From Actinocorallia herbida (GTDB lineage Bacteria > Actinomycetota > Actinomycetes > Streptosporangiales > Streptosporangiaceae), in NCBI RefSeq assembly GCF_003751225.1, contig NZ_RJKE01000001.1, positions 3,224,001 to 3,288,000 on the forward strand: 64,000 bases of DNA, written 5' to 3'. A program made the position numbers and the translations under genes. Below the pieces are notes generated by a model, which saw only the letters and a program-made list of their open reading frames with translations, was not told the DNA's origin and did not search any database. Below are positions 7,915 to 15,574 of the stretch, in pieces. The first letter of the stretch is position 1. Each line of letters starts with the position of its first letter.

Positions 7915-8376
7915 TCAGTCCTGCGCGGTCTGCTCGATGAGGGCGCGCAGGCGCAGCGGCATCTCCTCGGTGAGGGAGATGACGGTGCCCGTGCGCACCA
8001 CGCCGGGGGCGAGGACGATCTCCCCGGTGAGGCGGTGGAGGTCGGCGGTGTCGCGGGCGACGACCTTCACCAGGAGGTCGGCGTCACCGGTGGTCGAGTG
8101 CATCTCGATCACCTCGGGGATCGCGCGCAGTGCCTCGATCGCGCCCTGCGCGCTGTGCTGGCTCAGCTCGATCGAGACGAACGCGAGCAAGGGGCGGCCG
8201 AGCAGCGCGGGGTCGACCCGGCGGGCGTAGTCGCGGACGGCGCCGGACTGCCGCATCCGCTGGAGGCGGGACGTCAGGGTGTTGCGGGCGATGCCGAGCC
8301 GTGCGGCGAGGGCGAGGACCGTGGCGTCCGGATCGTCGTCGAGTGCGAGGAGGATCTTGGCGTCGAGGCTGTCCAT
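7915..8376 (-). CDS. Lrp/AsnC-family transcriptional regulator
   Basis: A 153-residue feast/famine regulator. The N-terminal helix-turn-helix (LDAKILLALDDDPDATVLAL, then RLGIARNTLTSRLQRMRQSG) and the C-terminal RAM/AsnC ligand-binding sandwich (EMHSTTGDADLLVKVVARDT, and VVRTGTVISLTEEMP) are both complete. The length is typical. Proteins of this family bind amino acids and wrap promoter DNA as octamers. It is divergent from a YitT-type membrane protein, and a long imperfect inverted repeat begins directly at its start codon, suggesting autoregulation and control of the membrane protein. The actual amino-acid ligand is not readable from sequence. Confidence 0.93.
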   Translation of the reverse strand: MDSLDAKILLALDDDPDATVLALAARLGIARNTLTSRLQRMRQSGAVRDYARRVDPALLGRPLLAFVSIELSQHSAQGAIEALRAIPEVIEMHSTTGDADLLVKVVARDTADLHRLTGEIVLAPGVVRTGTVISLTEEMPLRLRALIEQTAQD

Positions 8377-8424
8377 CTGAACATTCTGACAGGTGAACGA
8401 CGGATTCAGCGTCAGTGTGTTCAG
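8377..8424. promoter_or_regulatory. Inverted repeat, probable Lrp/AsnC operator
   Basis: CTGAACATTCTGAC (8377-8390) and GTCAGTGTGTTCAG (8411-8424) match as an inverted repeat at 12 of 14 positions with a 20-base spacer. The left arm touches the Lrp start codon, so binding should repress that gene. Confidence 0.55.
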
Positions 8425-8534
8425 GAGGATGGGCCTCGGTTGCGCAGCCCTCGAGAATATCTACGATGTCCTGACATGTCGCAATCTTGTTCTCCGGGCC
8501 CTCGCCTGCCCGCCGCCCCGCGAGGAGCCGCACG

Positions 8535-9164
8535 ATGACCGCCGCGGCCCTCGATGCCCGGAGCGCCGTCGTCCGGCACAGCCTCCTGGAGAACGTCGTC
8601 GGCATCGCCGTCGGCACGCTCGTCGCCTCTTTCGGGCTCTACCTGATCGACGCGTCCGGGGCCGTCACCGGCGGCACCGCCGGACTCGTCCTGCTGCTCG
8701 CGAAGGTGCTGCCGCTGCCGTTCGGGGTCATCTACGCCGCGGTGAATGTGCCGTTCGTCGTGCTCGCCTGGAGCCGGAAGGGAGGGCGGTTCGTGGCGGC
8801 CTCGATCGCGTCCGTCGTGCTGCTCTCCGCCTTCGCCCCGCTCCACTCGAGGTACATCGAGGCCGCGCACATCGACCCCCTCTACGCGGTCCTCGGCGGC
8901 AGCCTGATCTCCGGGATCGGCATCCTCATCGTCCTTCGTCACCACGCGAGCCTCGGCGGCTTCAACGTCGTCGCCCTCGTCTGCCAGGACCGCCTCGGCT
9001 GGCGCGTCGGCCATGTCCTCCTGGCCCTCGACGCCCTCGTCATCGCCCTCTCCGCCCTGGCCTCCCCGCCCCGCACGGTCCTGCTGTCCGCCGCGGGCGT
9101 CGTCGTCCTGAACCTCGTCCTCGTGATGAACCACCGCCCCGGCCGCTACCCCGCCGCCCTCTGA
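8535..9164 (+). CDS. YitT-family (DUF161-like) integral membrane protein
   Basis: A 209-residue membrane protein with five or six hydrophobic segments (for example NVVGIAVGTLVASFGLYLID, GTAGLVLLLAKVLPLPFGVI and VLLSAAGVVVLNLVLVMNH). The first loop, SGAVTGGTAGL, corresponds to the conserved GGxxG region of the YitT family, and LRHHASLGGFNVVALVCQD to its second conserved block. Function in the family is largely unknown; transport of a small metabolite is suspected. The start at 8535 follows GAGGAG. It is divergent from the Lrp regulator, with a probable Lrp operator between them, which hints at an amino-acid-related role. Confidence 0.8.
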   Translation: MTAAALDARSAVVRHSLLENVVGIAVGTLVASFGLYLIDASGAVTGGTAGLVLLLAKVLPLPFGVIYAAVNVPFVVLAWSRKGGRFVAASIASVVLLSAFAPLHSRYIEAAHIDPLYAVLGGSLISGIGILIVLRHHASLGGFNVVALVCQDRLGWRVGHVLLALDALVIALSALASPPRTVLLSAAGVVVLNLVLVMNHRPGRYPAAL

Positions 9165-9201
9165 CCGCGCGCCGGCCACGCCGTGCGCGGCTCCCGGCGC
9201 G

Positions 9202-10512
9202 TCAGCGTCGCTCGGGGTCGCGCGGAGGGGTCGGAAGGTAGGGCAGGTACTTGTGCGCCTGGTAGGCGAACTCGGCCTGGCGGACGACGCGGCGGGACAC
9301 GGCGAGGCCCGCGCCGACGAGGACGAGGACCGCGGTGCCGGCGAGGGGCGCCCGGCCGGGAACGCCCGCGAGCAGGAGCGACGCCGGCGGCAGGAGGGCG
9401 CAGAGGCCGAGGGCGGGCGCGGCGACGGCCCGGATCCGGCGCCGGACGTAGGCGAGGTAGTCGTAGGTGTTCGGGCCTGGGCGGATCCCGGGGACGAAGC
9501 CGCCCTCGCGCTGGAGCCGGGCGACGGTGGCGTGAACGTCGATCCGGTCCCCGGAACCGGTCGGCGCGAGGAGCGCGGCGAGGACGAAGAGGGCGGCGAG
9601 GAAGCGCGGGTCGCCCTGGTCGGGGCGCGTCCAGACGCCGTCCGGGACGCCGCCGCCGGGGATCAGGCGGGCCACCACGGCCGGGACGTGCAGCAGGAGC
9701 AGCGCCAGGAACACCGGGAAGAGCTCCCCGGAGTTGACCCGGAAAGGGAGGTATGTCGGGGCGGGGCCGCGCCGCCGTACGCCGACCATCCTCCGGGCGA
9801 ACTGGATCGGGATCCGCCGCTCGGCCTGGCCGAGGCCGATGACCGCGGCGAGCACGAGGGTCCCGGAGACCACGACGGCCGCCGTCGCCGCGGCGAAGGT
9901 CCCGGTGCCCGCCGCGTCCCGGACGTCCCACAGGAGCCGGGGGAAGACCGCGGTGAGTTGGGCGAGGAACAGGACGCCCACCCCTTCGCCGAGCCCGCGC
10001 AGGGAGACGAGCCGGATCAGCCACGCGGTGACCATGGTCCCGGCCGTCATGCCGATCACGACGAAGAGGACGGCCCGTCCGTGCGGGCCTGTGAGGACGC
10101 CGTCGTCGCCGCGCGCCGCCGCGAGCACCGCCGCCGTTCCCATCGGCGCGCCGAACGCGACGGACAGCAGCCAGGTGCAGCGCAGCAGGACCTTCGCGCC
10201 GTCCGTGCCGGCGGCGGAAAGGGCCCGCAGGCGCGGCCACGTGTGCACGAGGAGCCCGACGACGAAGGTCGCGGCGACGTAGGGGAGCACCCCGAGCCCG
10301 AGGAAGGAGAGCCGGAGCAGGCCGCCGCCGGTGAGCAGGTCGACGAGCCCCGCGAACGGGTCGGCGCGGACGGCGGCGTCGGCCGCCTCGCCGATCGCGG
10401 CGACGTCCGTACCGGGCACCGGCAGGTGCTGGCCGACCCGGAAGAGGGCCACGGCCCCCGCCGTGATCGCGATCCGCTTCGCCAGGCCGGGAGTGCGCAG
10501 GTATCCGCTCAC
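9202..10512 (-). CDS. secY: Divergent orphan SecY-family translocase subunit
   Basis: A 436-residue, roughly ten-helix membrane protein of the SecY family, the channel subunit of the general secretion pore. Diagnostic segments are present: ALFRVGQHLPVPGTD near the N-terminus, LSFLGLGVLPYVAATFVVGL (helix 2), RRIPIQFARRMVG in the large cytoplasmic loop, NSGELFPVFLALLLLHVP, and GFVPGIRPGPNTYDYLAYV. The sequence between these is far less conserved than in housekeeping SecY. It is not inside a ribosomal-protein operon and has no SecE, SecG, SecA2 or obvious substrate beside it. It may therefore be an accessory or paralogous channel. It is convergent with the YitT gene; the MerR gene upstream is on the same strand, ending 43 bases before its start. 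Confidence 0.85.
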   Translation of the reverse strand: MSGYLRTPGLAKRIAITAGAVALFRVGQHLPVPGTDVAAIGEAADAAVRADPFAGLVDLLTGGGLLRLSFLGLGVLPYVAATFVVGLLVHTWPRLRALSAAGTDGAKVLLRCTWLLSVAFGAPMGTAAVLAAARGDDGVLTGPHGRAVLFVVIGMTAGTMVTAWLIRLVSLRGLGEGVGVLFLAQLTAVFPRLLWDVRDAAGTGTFAAATAAVVVSGTLVLAAVIGLGQAERRIPIQFARRMVGVRRRGPAPTYLPFRVNSGELFPVFLALLLLHVPAVVARLIPGGGVPDGVWTRPDQGDPRFLAALFVLAALLAPTGSGDRIDVHATVARLQREGGFVPGIRPGPNTYDYLAYVRRRIRAVAAPALGLCALLPPASLLLAGVPGRAPLAGTAVLVLVGAGLAVSRRVVRQAEFAYQAHKYLPYLPTPPRDPERR

Positions 10513-10555
10513 ACCGCCGACGGTATCCCGGCGATTCTCAAAAAAACAAGAGCGT

Positions 10556-10960
10556 CTATTGGCCTGGCGCCCGGTCGAGGCGGGCGCGGAGCGTCGCGGC
10601 GAACTCCTCCGCGCGGGCCAGCTGGACGCGCAGGTCCGCGACCCGCCGCGTCGCGGCCTCCTCGTAGCCGCGCACCCGTTCCAGAAGCGCGGCGTGCTCC
10701 TCGGGGGCGGGTCCCCCGGCGGTGTCGAGCCGGTCGGTCGCCTCCAGGAGGTCGCGCATCTGATCCAGCGAGAACCCGAGGGGCTTCATCCGGCGGATCA
10801 CCATCAGCCGGTCCACGTCGCGCTCGGTGTAGAGCCGGAACCCGCCCTGCGAGCGCGCCGATGGCACGACGAGCCCGGCCTCCTCGTAGTGCCGGATCGT
10901 GCGCAGGGACAGTTCGGTGCGCGCGGCGACCTCGCCGATCTGCATGTGCCCGCCGTCCAT
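10556..10960 (-). CDS. MerR-family transcriptional regulator
   Basis: A 134-residue MerR-type activator. It has the winged helix at the N-terminus (MQIGEVAARTELSLRTIRHY, EEAGLVVPSARSQGGFRLY, ERDVDRLMVIRRMKPLGFSL) and a C-terminal coiled-coil dimerisation helix (about residues 75-125). There is no Cys in the protein, so it is not a metal or SoxR-type sensor; the ligand is probably a small organic molecule. The ATG at 10960 is preferred because GGGAAGGGA lies just before it; 10945 and 11014 are alternatives, but 11014 would abut the operator. A perfect 24-base palindrome lies 54 bases upstream, between this gene and the divergent SulP transporter. Confidence 0.92.
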   Translation of the reverse strand: MDGGHMQIGEVAARTELSLRTIRHYEEAGLVVPSARSQGGFRLYTERDVDRLMVIRRMKPLGFSLDQMRDLLEATDRLDTAGGPAPEEHAALLERVRGYEEAATRRVADLRVQLARAEEFAATLRARLDRAPGQ

Positions 10961-11014
10961 GCCCGTCCCTTCCCCGGCCGTCTCGGCGCCCCGGATGGGA
11001 GGCCCGCCGCTCAT

Positions 11015-11038
11015 CTCTACCCTAACGTTAGGGTAGAG
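11015..11038. promoter_or_regulatory. MerR operator: perfect 24-base palindrome
   Basis: CTCTACCCTAAC is followed directly by its exact reverse complement. Perfect dyads with an ACCCTAAC core of this kind are typical of MerR promoters, where the dimer sits between -35 and -10. It lies between merR and the SulP gene and can serve both. Confidence 0.75.
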
Positions 11039-11110
11039 TTCCCGCGGCGCAGGCCCAGGTCGGGTCGGACGTCCCACCCCGCCTCTGCCCATCCGGCGCC
11101 CTGTACCGGT

Positions 11111-12400
11111 GTGCCCGAGCACGACAGGTTCTCTTCTCCTTTGTCCTCTTCGCTGTCTCCCGCCGTGCGCCTGCGCGGACTCAAGCCCGTATGGCTGTCG
11201 GATCCCCGCGTCTGGCGGACCGAGGTGCTCGCCGGGCTCGTCGTCGCGCTCGCGCTGATCCCCGAGGCGATCTCGTTCTCCGTCATCGCCGGGGTCGATC
11301 CGGCGATCGGGCTGTTCGCGTCGGTCACCATGGCCGTGGTGATCTCGGTCGTCGGCGGCCGCCGGGCGATGATCTCGGCGGCGACGGGCGCGGTGGCGCT
11401 GGTCATCGCGCCGCTCAACCGGGAGCACGGCCTCGGCTTCCTGGTCGCGGCGGTCATCCTCGCCGGGGTGTTCCAGATCGTGCTCGGCGCGCTGGGCGTG
11501 GCGAAGCTGATGCGGTTCGTGCCGCGCGCGGTGATGGTCGGGTTCGTCAACGCGCTGGCCATCCTGATCTTCCTCGCCCAGCTGCCCGAAGTGCGGGACG
11601 TGCCCTGGGCCGTCTATCCGCTGGTCCTCGGCGGGCTCGTCCTGATGGTCCTCTTCCCGAAGATCACCAAGGTGGTCCCCGCGCCGCTGGTGTCGATCGT
11701 CGTCCTCACCGCGATCACCGTGGGCGCGGGCATCGCGGTGCCGACCGTCGGCGACCGGGGAGACCTGCCCTCGTCGCTTCCCCTCCCGGGCCTGCCGGAT
11801 GTGCCGTTCACGCTCGGCACCCTCGCGATCATCGCCCCGTACGCGCTGGCGATGGCGCTCGTCGGGCTGATGGAGTCGCTGATGACCGCCCAGTTCGTCG
11901 ACGAGATCACCGGCACCCGCTCCAGCAAGAGGCGCGAGTCGATCGGCCAGGGCGTCGCCAACGTCGTCACGGGGTTCTTCGGCGGCATGGGCGGCTGCGC
12001 GATGATCGGGCAGACCATGATCAATGTGAAGGTCTCGGGCGCGCGGACCCGGCTGTCGACCTTCCTCGCCGGGGCCTTCCTCATGGTCCTGTGCATCGTC
12101 TTCGGACCCGTCGTCTCCGACATCCCGATGGCCGCGCTCGTCGCGATCATGGTCATGGTGTCGGTCGCGACGTTCGACTGGCACTCGATCGCGCTCACGC
12201 GGCCCCGGCGGATGCCGGCGGCGGAGCTGACGGTCATGCTGCTCACCGTCGCGGTCGTCGTGGCCACGCACAACCTCGCGATCGGCGTCATCCTCGGCTC
12301 CCTGACGGCCATGCTGTTCTTCGGCAACCGGGGCAAGCCCATCGGGGATGGATCGGATCAGCAGGAAGTACTCAGCGGGGAGCTTTCGGGACGTCGCTGA
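11111..12400 (+). CDS. SulP-family anion transporter, no STAS domain
   Basis: A 429-residue membrane transporter. The SulP N-terminal signature is clear: WRTEVLAGLVVALALIPEAI, then SFSVIAGVDPAIGLFASVTM (about residues 28-66), followed by about ten helices, including GFFGGMGGCAMIGQTMINVK, a conserved SulP segment. Family members carry sulfate, bicarbonate or other anions. Most have a cytoplasmic STAS domain after the last helix; this one stops soon after AMLFFGNRGKPIG, so STAS is absent. The start is GTG at 11111, uncertain, with another GTG at 11165. It is divergent from the MerR gene across the palindrome. Its last 29 bases overlap the end of the convergent flavoprotein gene. Confidence 0.88.
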   Translation: MPEHDRFSSPLSSSLSPAVRLRGLKPVWLSDPRVWRTEVLAGLVVALALIPEAISFSVIAGVDPAIGLFASVTMAVVISVVGGRRAMISAATGAVALVIAPLNREHGLGFLVAAVILAGVFQIVLGALGVAKLMRFVPRAVMVGFVNALAILIFLAQLPEVRDVPWAVYPLVLGGLVLMVLFPKITKVVPAPLVSIVVLTAITVGAGIAVPTVGDRGDLPSSLPLPGLPDVPFTLGTLAIIAPYALAMALVGLMESLMTAQFVDEITGTRSSKRRESIGQGVANVVTGFFGGMGGCAMIGQTMINVKVSGARTRLSTFLAGAFLMVLCIVFGPVVSDIPMAALVAIMVMVSVATFDWHSIALTRPRRMPAAELTVMLLTVAVVVATHNLAIGVILGSLTAMLFFGNRGKPIGDGSDQQEVLSGELSGRR

Positions 12401-13631
12401 CGGCGTCCGGCGCGGCCGGGGCGTCGAACAGGAGGTCCGCGCGGTCTTCCGGCAGCGGAAGGCCCTGGTCGAAGGCCTCGACCAGGGCCGCGGCCCCGCG
12501 GATGTCGCCGACGAGGGTCGCGCCGATGAGCCGGCCGTCCCGGACCACGACGCTCCGGTGCACGCCGAGCCGCGGGGACGAGGTGACGACGTACTCGTCC
12601 TCGGGCCATTCGGGTTCGGCCACGCCCATCGCGACGACGTCGACCCCGGCGGCCGACACCCGGGTCACGATCCGGGACCCGTGGTAGGCGGCCGAGGCGG
12701 CGCCGGTGATGTGGTCGGCGAGCACCCCCGCCTGCTCCCACAGCGCCGCGAGCGCGCCGTACACCTGTCCCCGGTGCTCGGCGCACGCGCCGACCGCGTA
12801 GATGTCCCGCTCGCCCGCCGCCCGCATCCTGTCGTCCACCACCACCCCGCGCTGGACGACCAGGCCGCTGGCGCGGGCCATCGCCGAGTCGGGCCGGACC
12901 CCGGCCGCCACCACGACCATGTCACAGGGCAGGTCGCGGCCGTCGGCGAGGCGCACCGCCATCACCCGCCGCCGCCCGAGCACCGCGACGGGGCGGGCGC
13001 CCAGTTCCACGCCGATCCCGAGCCCGGCGATCCGGTGCTTGAGCACGAGCCCGGCGCGCGCCCCGAGCTGCTGGTCCATCAGATGGGTCGCCCCGTGCAC
13101 GACGGTGATGTCGAGTCCGTGGTTCTGGAGGCCGCGCGCCGCCTCGAGCCCGAGCGGTCCGCCGCCGATCACCACCGCGCGCTGGTGCCCGCGCGCGTAC
13201 CTGATCATGTTGCGGGTGTCGTCGAGGGTGCGGAGGGTGAAGACGCCCTGGTGGAATCCGCGGTCCGCGACCCGCATCCCGGCGATGTCGGGGATGAAGG
13301 GGACACCGCCGGTCGCGATGACCAGTTTGTCGTAGCGCAGGGGCTCCCTCCCGTCGAGCCGCACGCGGTGGGCGAATCTGTCGATCCGCTTCGCGCGCAC
13401 CCCTGACAGCAGGGTGATCCCGTGCTCGGCGTACCAGGGGAGCCCGTTGAGCAGGATGTCGGATTCCTCGGCGGCCCCGGACAGGACGCGGGAGAGCGCG
13501 AGCCGGTCGTAGTTCCCGTGCGGCTCGTCGCCGACCACGGTGATCTCGAACCCCTCCCCGTCGCGCGCCAGGATCTCCTCAACGGTCCGGATCCCGGCCA
13601 TCCCGTTGCCGATCACGACGAGCCGGGGCAT
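12372..13631 (-). CDS. NirB-like FAD/NAD(P)-dependent oxidoreductase
   Basis: A 419-residue flavoprotein like the N-terminal half of assimilatory nitrite reductase NirB. The FAD motif is VVIGNGMAGIRTVEEIL (residues 5-21), the substrate-side motif GNYDRLALSRVLSG follows, the NAD motif is AVVIGGGPLGLEAARG (about 150), and the second FAD motif is DIYAVGACAEHRGQVYGALA, with Ala where NirB has Glu. The siroheme/Fe-S half of NirB is absent, so by itself it cannot reduce nitrite; it probably supplies electrons to a partner. It is translationally coupled to the small upstream gene (TGATG overlap at 13631). The neighbouring urea cluster and the possible GlnR site suggest a nitrogen-assimilation role. 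Confidence 0.85.
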   Translation of the reverse strand: MPRLVVIGNGMAGIRTVEEILARDGEGFEITVVGDEPHGNYDRLALSRVLSGAAEESDILLNGLPWYAEHGITLLSGVRAKRIDRFAHRVRLDGREPLRYDKLVIATGGVPFIPDIAGMRVADRGFHQGVFTLRTLDDTRNMIRYARGHQRAVVIGGGPLGLEAARGLQNHGLDITVVHGATHLMDQQLGARAGLVLKHRIAGLGIGVELGARPVAVLGRRRVMAVRLADGRDLPCDMVVVAAGVRPDSAMARASGLVVQRGVVVDDRMRAAGERDIYAVGACAEHRGQVYGALAALWEQAGVLADHITGAASAAYHGSRIVTRVSAAGVDVVAMGVAEPEWPEDEYVVTSSPRLGVHRSVVVRDGRLIGATLVGDIRGAAALVEAFDQGLPLPEDRADLLFDAPAAPDAVSDVPKAPR

Positions 13632-13987
13632 CACACCTCGACCAGGCCGAGGTCCACGACCACGGTCCCGGCCACGCCGTCGGGCGCCTGGAGGCACAGC
13701 TCGAGAACGGTGCCGGCCTCGAGGTCCTCGACGATCCGGAGCGACACGTGCGTCGCGTCCTTGGCCCCGACCGGGAAGTACCGCATGGGCAGCCCGTCCC
13801 GCATCAGCACGACGCAGGCCAGTTCCCCGCTGCTGTTGCCCGCCCGCAGGTAGACGGGCTGCGCGACGGCCCCGGGCGGCACCGTGTACCGCAGCGCCGG
13901 CGAGATCGGCACGGCCGTCTCGAACCCCTTCCCGACGAACGGGAACGCCCCCTGGAGAAAACGCGGCTTTGACTCCACGTCCGCCAT
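13631..13987 (-). CDS. Small conserved-looking protein coupled to the flavoprotein
   Basis: A 118-residue soluble protein I do not recognise. It is rich in beta-strand-like text (YTVPPGAVAQPVYLRAGNSS, LACVVLMRDGLPMRYFPVG, TVLELCLQAPDGVAGTVVVD), which suggests an Ig- or sandwich-type fold, and has no signal peptide or cofactor motif. Its stop overlaps the start of the NirB-like flavoprotein, so the two are co-translated and probably form one complex or pathway. A GTTAA/GTTAC array with 11-base periodicity lies just upstream of its start. It could be a partner or specificity subunit for the flavoprotein; that is inference from coupling only. Confidence 0.75.
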   Translation of the reverse strand: MADVESKPRFLQGAFPFVGKGFETAVPISPALRYTVPPGAVAQPVYLRAGNSSGELACVVLMRDGLPMRYFPVGAKDATHVSLRIVEDLEAGTVLELCLQAPDGVAGTVVVDLGLVEV

Positions 13988-14001
13988 CGTGGTTTCCCTT
14001 G

Positions 14002-14039
14002 GTTAACGCATGGCTCGCCATATGTTACCCGCGGGTTAA
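14002..14039. promoter_or_regulatory. Possible GlnR box (11-base periodic GTTAA/GTTAC)
   Basis: GTTAA at 14002, GCTCG at 14013, GTTAC at 14024 and GTTAA at 14035 are spaced exactly 11 bases apart. Actinomycete GlnR boxes follow gTnAC-n6-GaAAC repeats with the same spacing. Three of the four sites fit loosely. It lies 15 bases from the start of the flavoprotein operon and 222 bases before the urea transporter. Confidence 0.35.
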
Positions 14040-14260
14040 GAACGGCTCCTCGCCCGTGTCCTCCCCGGTGCGGAGGGCCTTCGGTCGGCCCGGTGATTCG
14101 GGTGGTCACAAGGTTTATCGCGGAATTGGCCGATCCGTGGTGGATTTCGGTCTTTCGCTCGGCGAAATCGCGGAAACCAGCTTCGAGGCGGGTCCGCGCC
14201 GTGGACCCGGGGGCGACAGCGACCCGAGCCGGCCGCCCGGGCTGAGAAGGAGCGAGACCT

Positions 14261-15232
14261 GTGTCATCCGCGGCTGTGCCTTCCGGACCGGTGCCGCCCG
14301 CCAGCGGGCGGCGCGGCCTCGACTACCTGCTGACGATTCCCAAGGGCGTCGCGCAGGTCGACTTCCAGGCCAATCCCTGGACCGGCCTGGTGTTCCTCGT
14401 CGCGCTCTTCGTCGGAGGCTGGCAGTTCGGCGTCTTCGGCCTGCTGGGCACGGTCGTCGCCACGCTCACCGCGCACGTCCTGGGCGTCTCGTGGCACGAC
14501 CGGGTGGCGCTCGGCCTGGAGGGATTCTGCGGCACGCTGATCGGGATCAGCCTCGTGCTGTACCTCGACGTCCGCTGGATGACCGTCCTCCTCGTCGTCT
14601 TCGGGGCGATCGCGGGGAGCGTGCTCACCGCGGCGCTCAACGTGCTGCTGAAGCCCTATGACCTGCCGACCTTCACGGCCCCCTTCTGCGTGATCACCTC
14701 CGTCATGGTGATCGGCGGGCCGTCGTTCACCCGGGTCTGGGACCGGCACGCGGGCACGGCGCCGCCGTCCGCGTCAGCGCCGGGGACCGCGCTGAGCTGG
14801 ACCGACTTCTGGCAGGGCTCGCTCAGCGGTGTCGGCCAGGTGTTCTTCCAGGACCAGTGGTACGTCGGGGTGATCTTCCTCGTCGGCCTGCTCATCGCGG
14901 GCTGGCGGACGGGGCTGGTCGCCCTCGTGTCCAGTGTCATCGGCCTGCTCACCGGCTGGGTGCTGGGCGCGCAGGCCGCCGACCTGGGCGCCGGTCTCTA
15001 CGGCTACAACTCGGTGCTGACCGGGGTCGCCCTCTTCAGCACCTTCGTCCTCGCCACGCCCATGAGCGCGGGCTACGCCGTGCTCGGCGCGGTGGCCGCG
15101 GCGGGCCTGACCGCCGGGATCGGCAACCTGTTCGAGGTGGTCGGCGGACACACCCTCACCTGGCCGTTCGTGCTCGTTACCTGGGTGTTCCTCGCCGCCG
15201 TCCCGATGCTCTCCAGGATCGAGCGCGCGTGA
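14261..15232 (+). CDS. Urea transporter (UT family)
   Basis: A 323-residue channel-type urea transporter. Two homologous halves are visible: NPWTGLVFLVALFVGGWQFG with LEGFCGTLIGISL in the first, and DQWYVGVIFLVGLLIAGWRT with LYGYNSVLTGVALFSTF in the second. This inverted-repeat architecture, with the LxGFxGTLIG/LYGYNSVLTG signature, is that of UT/Yut proteins. Urea enters the cell down its gradient to feed the urease encoded next. The start is GTG at 14261, with AGAAGGAG about 9 bases upstream. It is the first gene of the urease operon, 33 bases from ureA, and the operon promoter must lie in the 14040-14260 gap. Confidence 0.95.
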   Translation: MSSAAVPSGPVPPASGRRGLDYLLTIPKGVAQVDFQANPWTGLVFLVALFVGGWQFGVFGLLGTVVATLTAHVLGVSWHDRVALGLEGFCGTLIGISLVLYLDVRWMTVLLVVFGAIAGSVLTAALNVLLKPYDLPTFTAPFCVITSVMVIGGPSFTRVWDRHAGTAPPSASAPGTALSWTDFWQGSLSGVGQVFFQDQWYVGVIFLVGLLIAGWRTGLVALVSSVIGLLTGWVLGAQAADLGAGLYGYNSVLTGVALFSTFVLATPMSAGYAVLGAVAAAGLTAGIGNLFEVVGGHTLTWPFVLVTWVFLAAVPMLSRIERA

Positions 15233-15265
15233 CCCGCGCCCGTCGGTGACCAGAAAGGATCCCTG

Positions 15266-15574
15266 ATGAACCTCACTCCGAGGGAGATGGACAAGCTGCT
15301 CATCTTCACCGCGGCGCAGATGGCGCAGCGGCGAAAAGACCGCGGCCTGAAACTGAACTACGCCGAGACCGTGGCGCTGATCAGCTCCGCGATCGTGGAG
15401 GCGGCCCGGGACGGCAGGACCGTGGCCGAGTGCATGGAACTCGGCAAGCAGCTGCTCGGACCGGACGACGTCCTGCCCGGGGTGCGCGGCATGCTCAAGC
15501 TGATGCAGATCGAGGCGGTCTTCGACGACGGGACGAAGCTCGTCTCCTGCCATGACCCGGTGGGCGGCAAGTGA
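15266..15574 (+). CDS. ureA: Urease gamma subunit
   Basis: A 102-residue gamma subunit of nickel urease, the usual length. Conserved text includes [40 protein letters not shown] and [20 protein letters not shown], ending in [10 protein letters not shown]. It assembles with UreB and UreC into the (abc)3 cytoplasmic enzyme that splits urea into ammonia and carbamate. The ribosome binding site AGAAAGGA precedes the ATG. Its stop overlaps the GTG start of the CbiX-like gene (GTGA), so an unusual gene lies between ureA and ureB. Confidence 0.98.
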   Translation: MNLTPREMDKLLIFTAAQMAQRRKDRGLKLNYAETVALISSAIVEAARDGRTVAECMELGKQLLGPDDVLPGVRGMLKLMQIEAVFDDGTKLVSCHDPVGGK

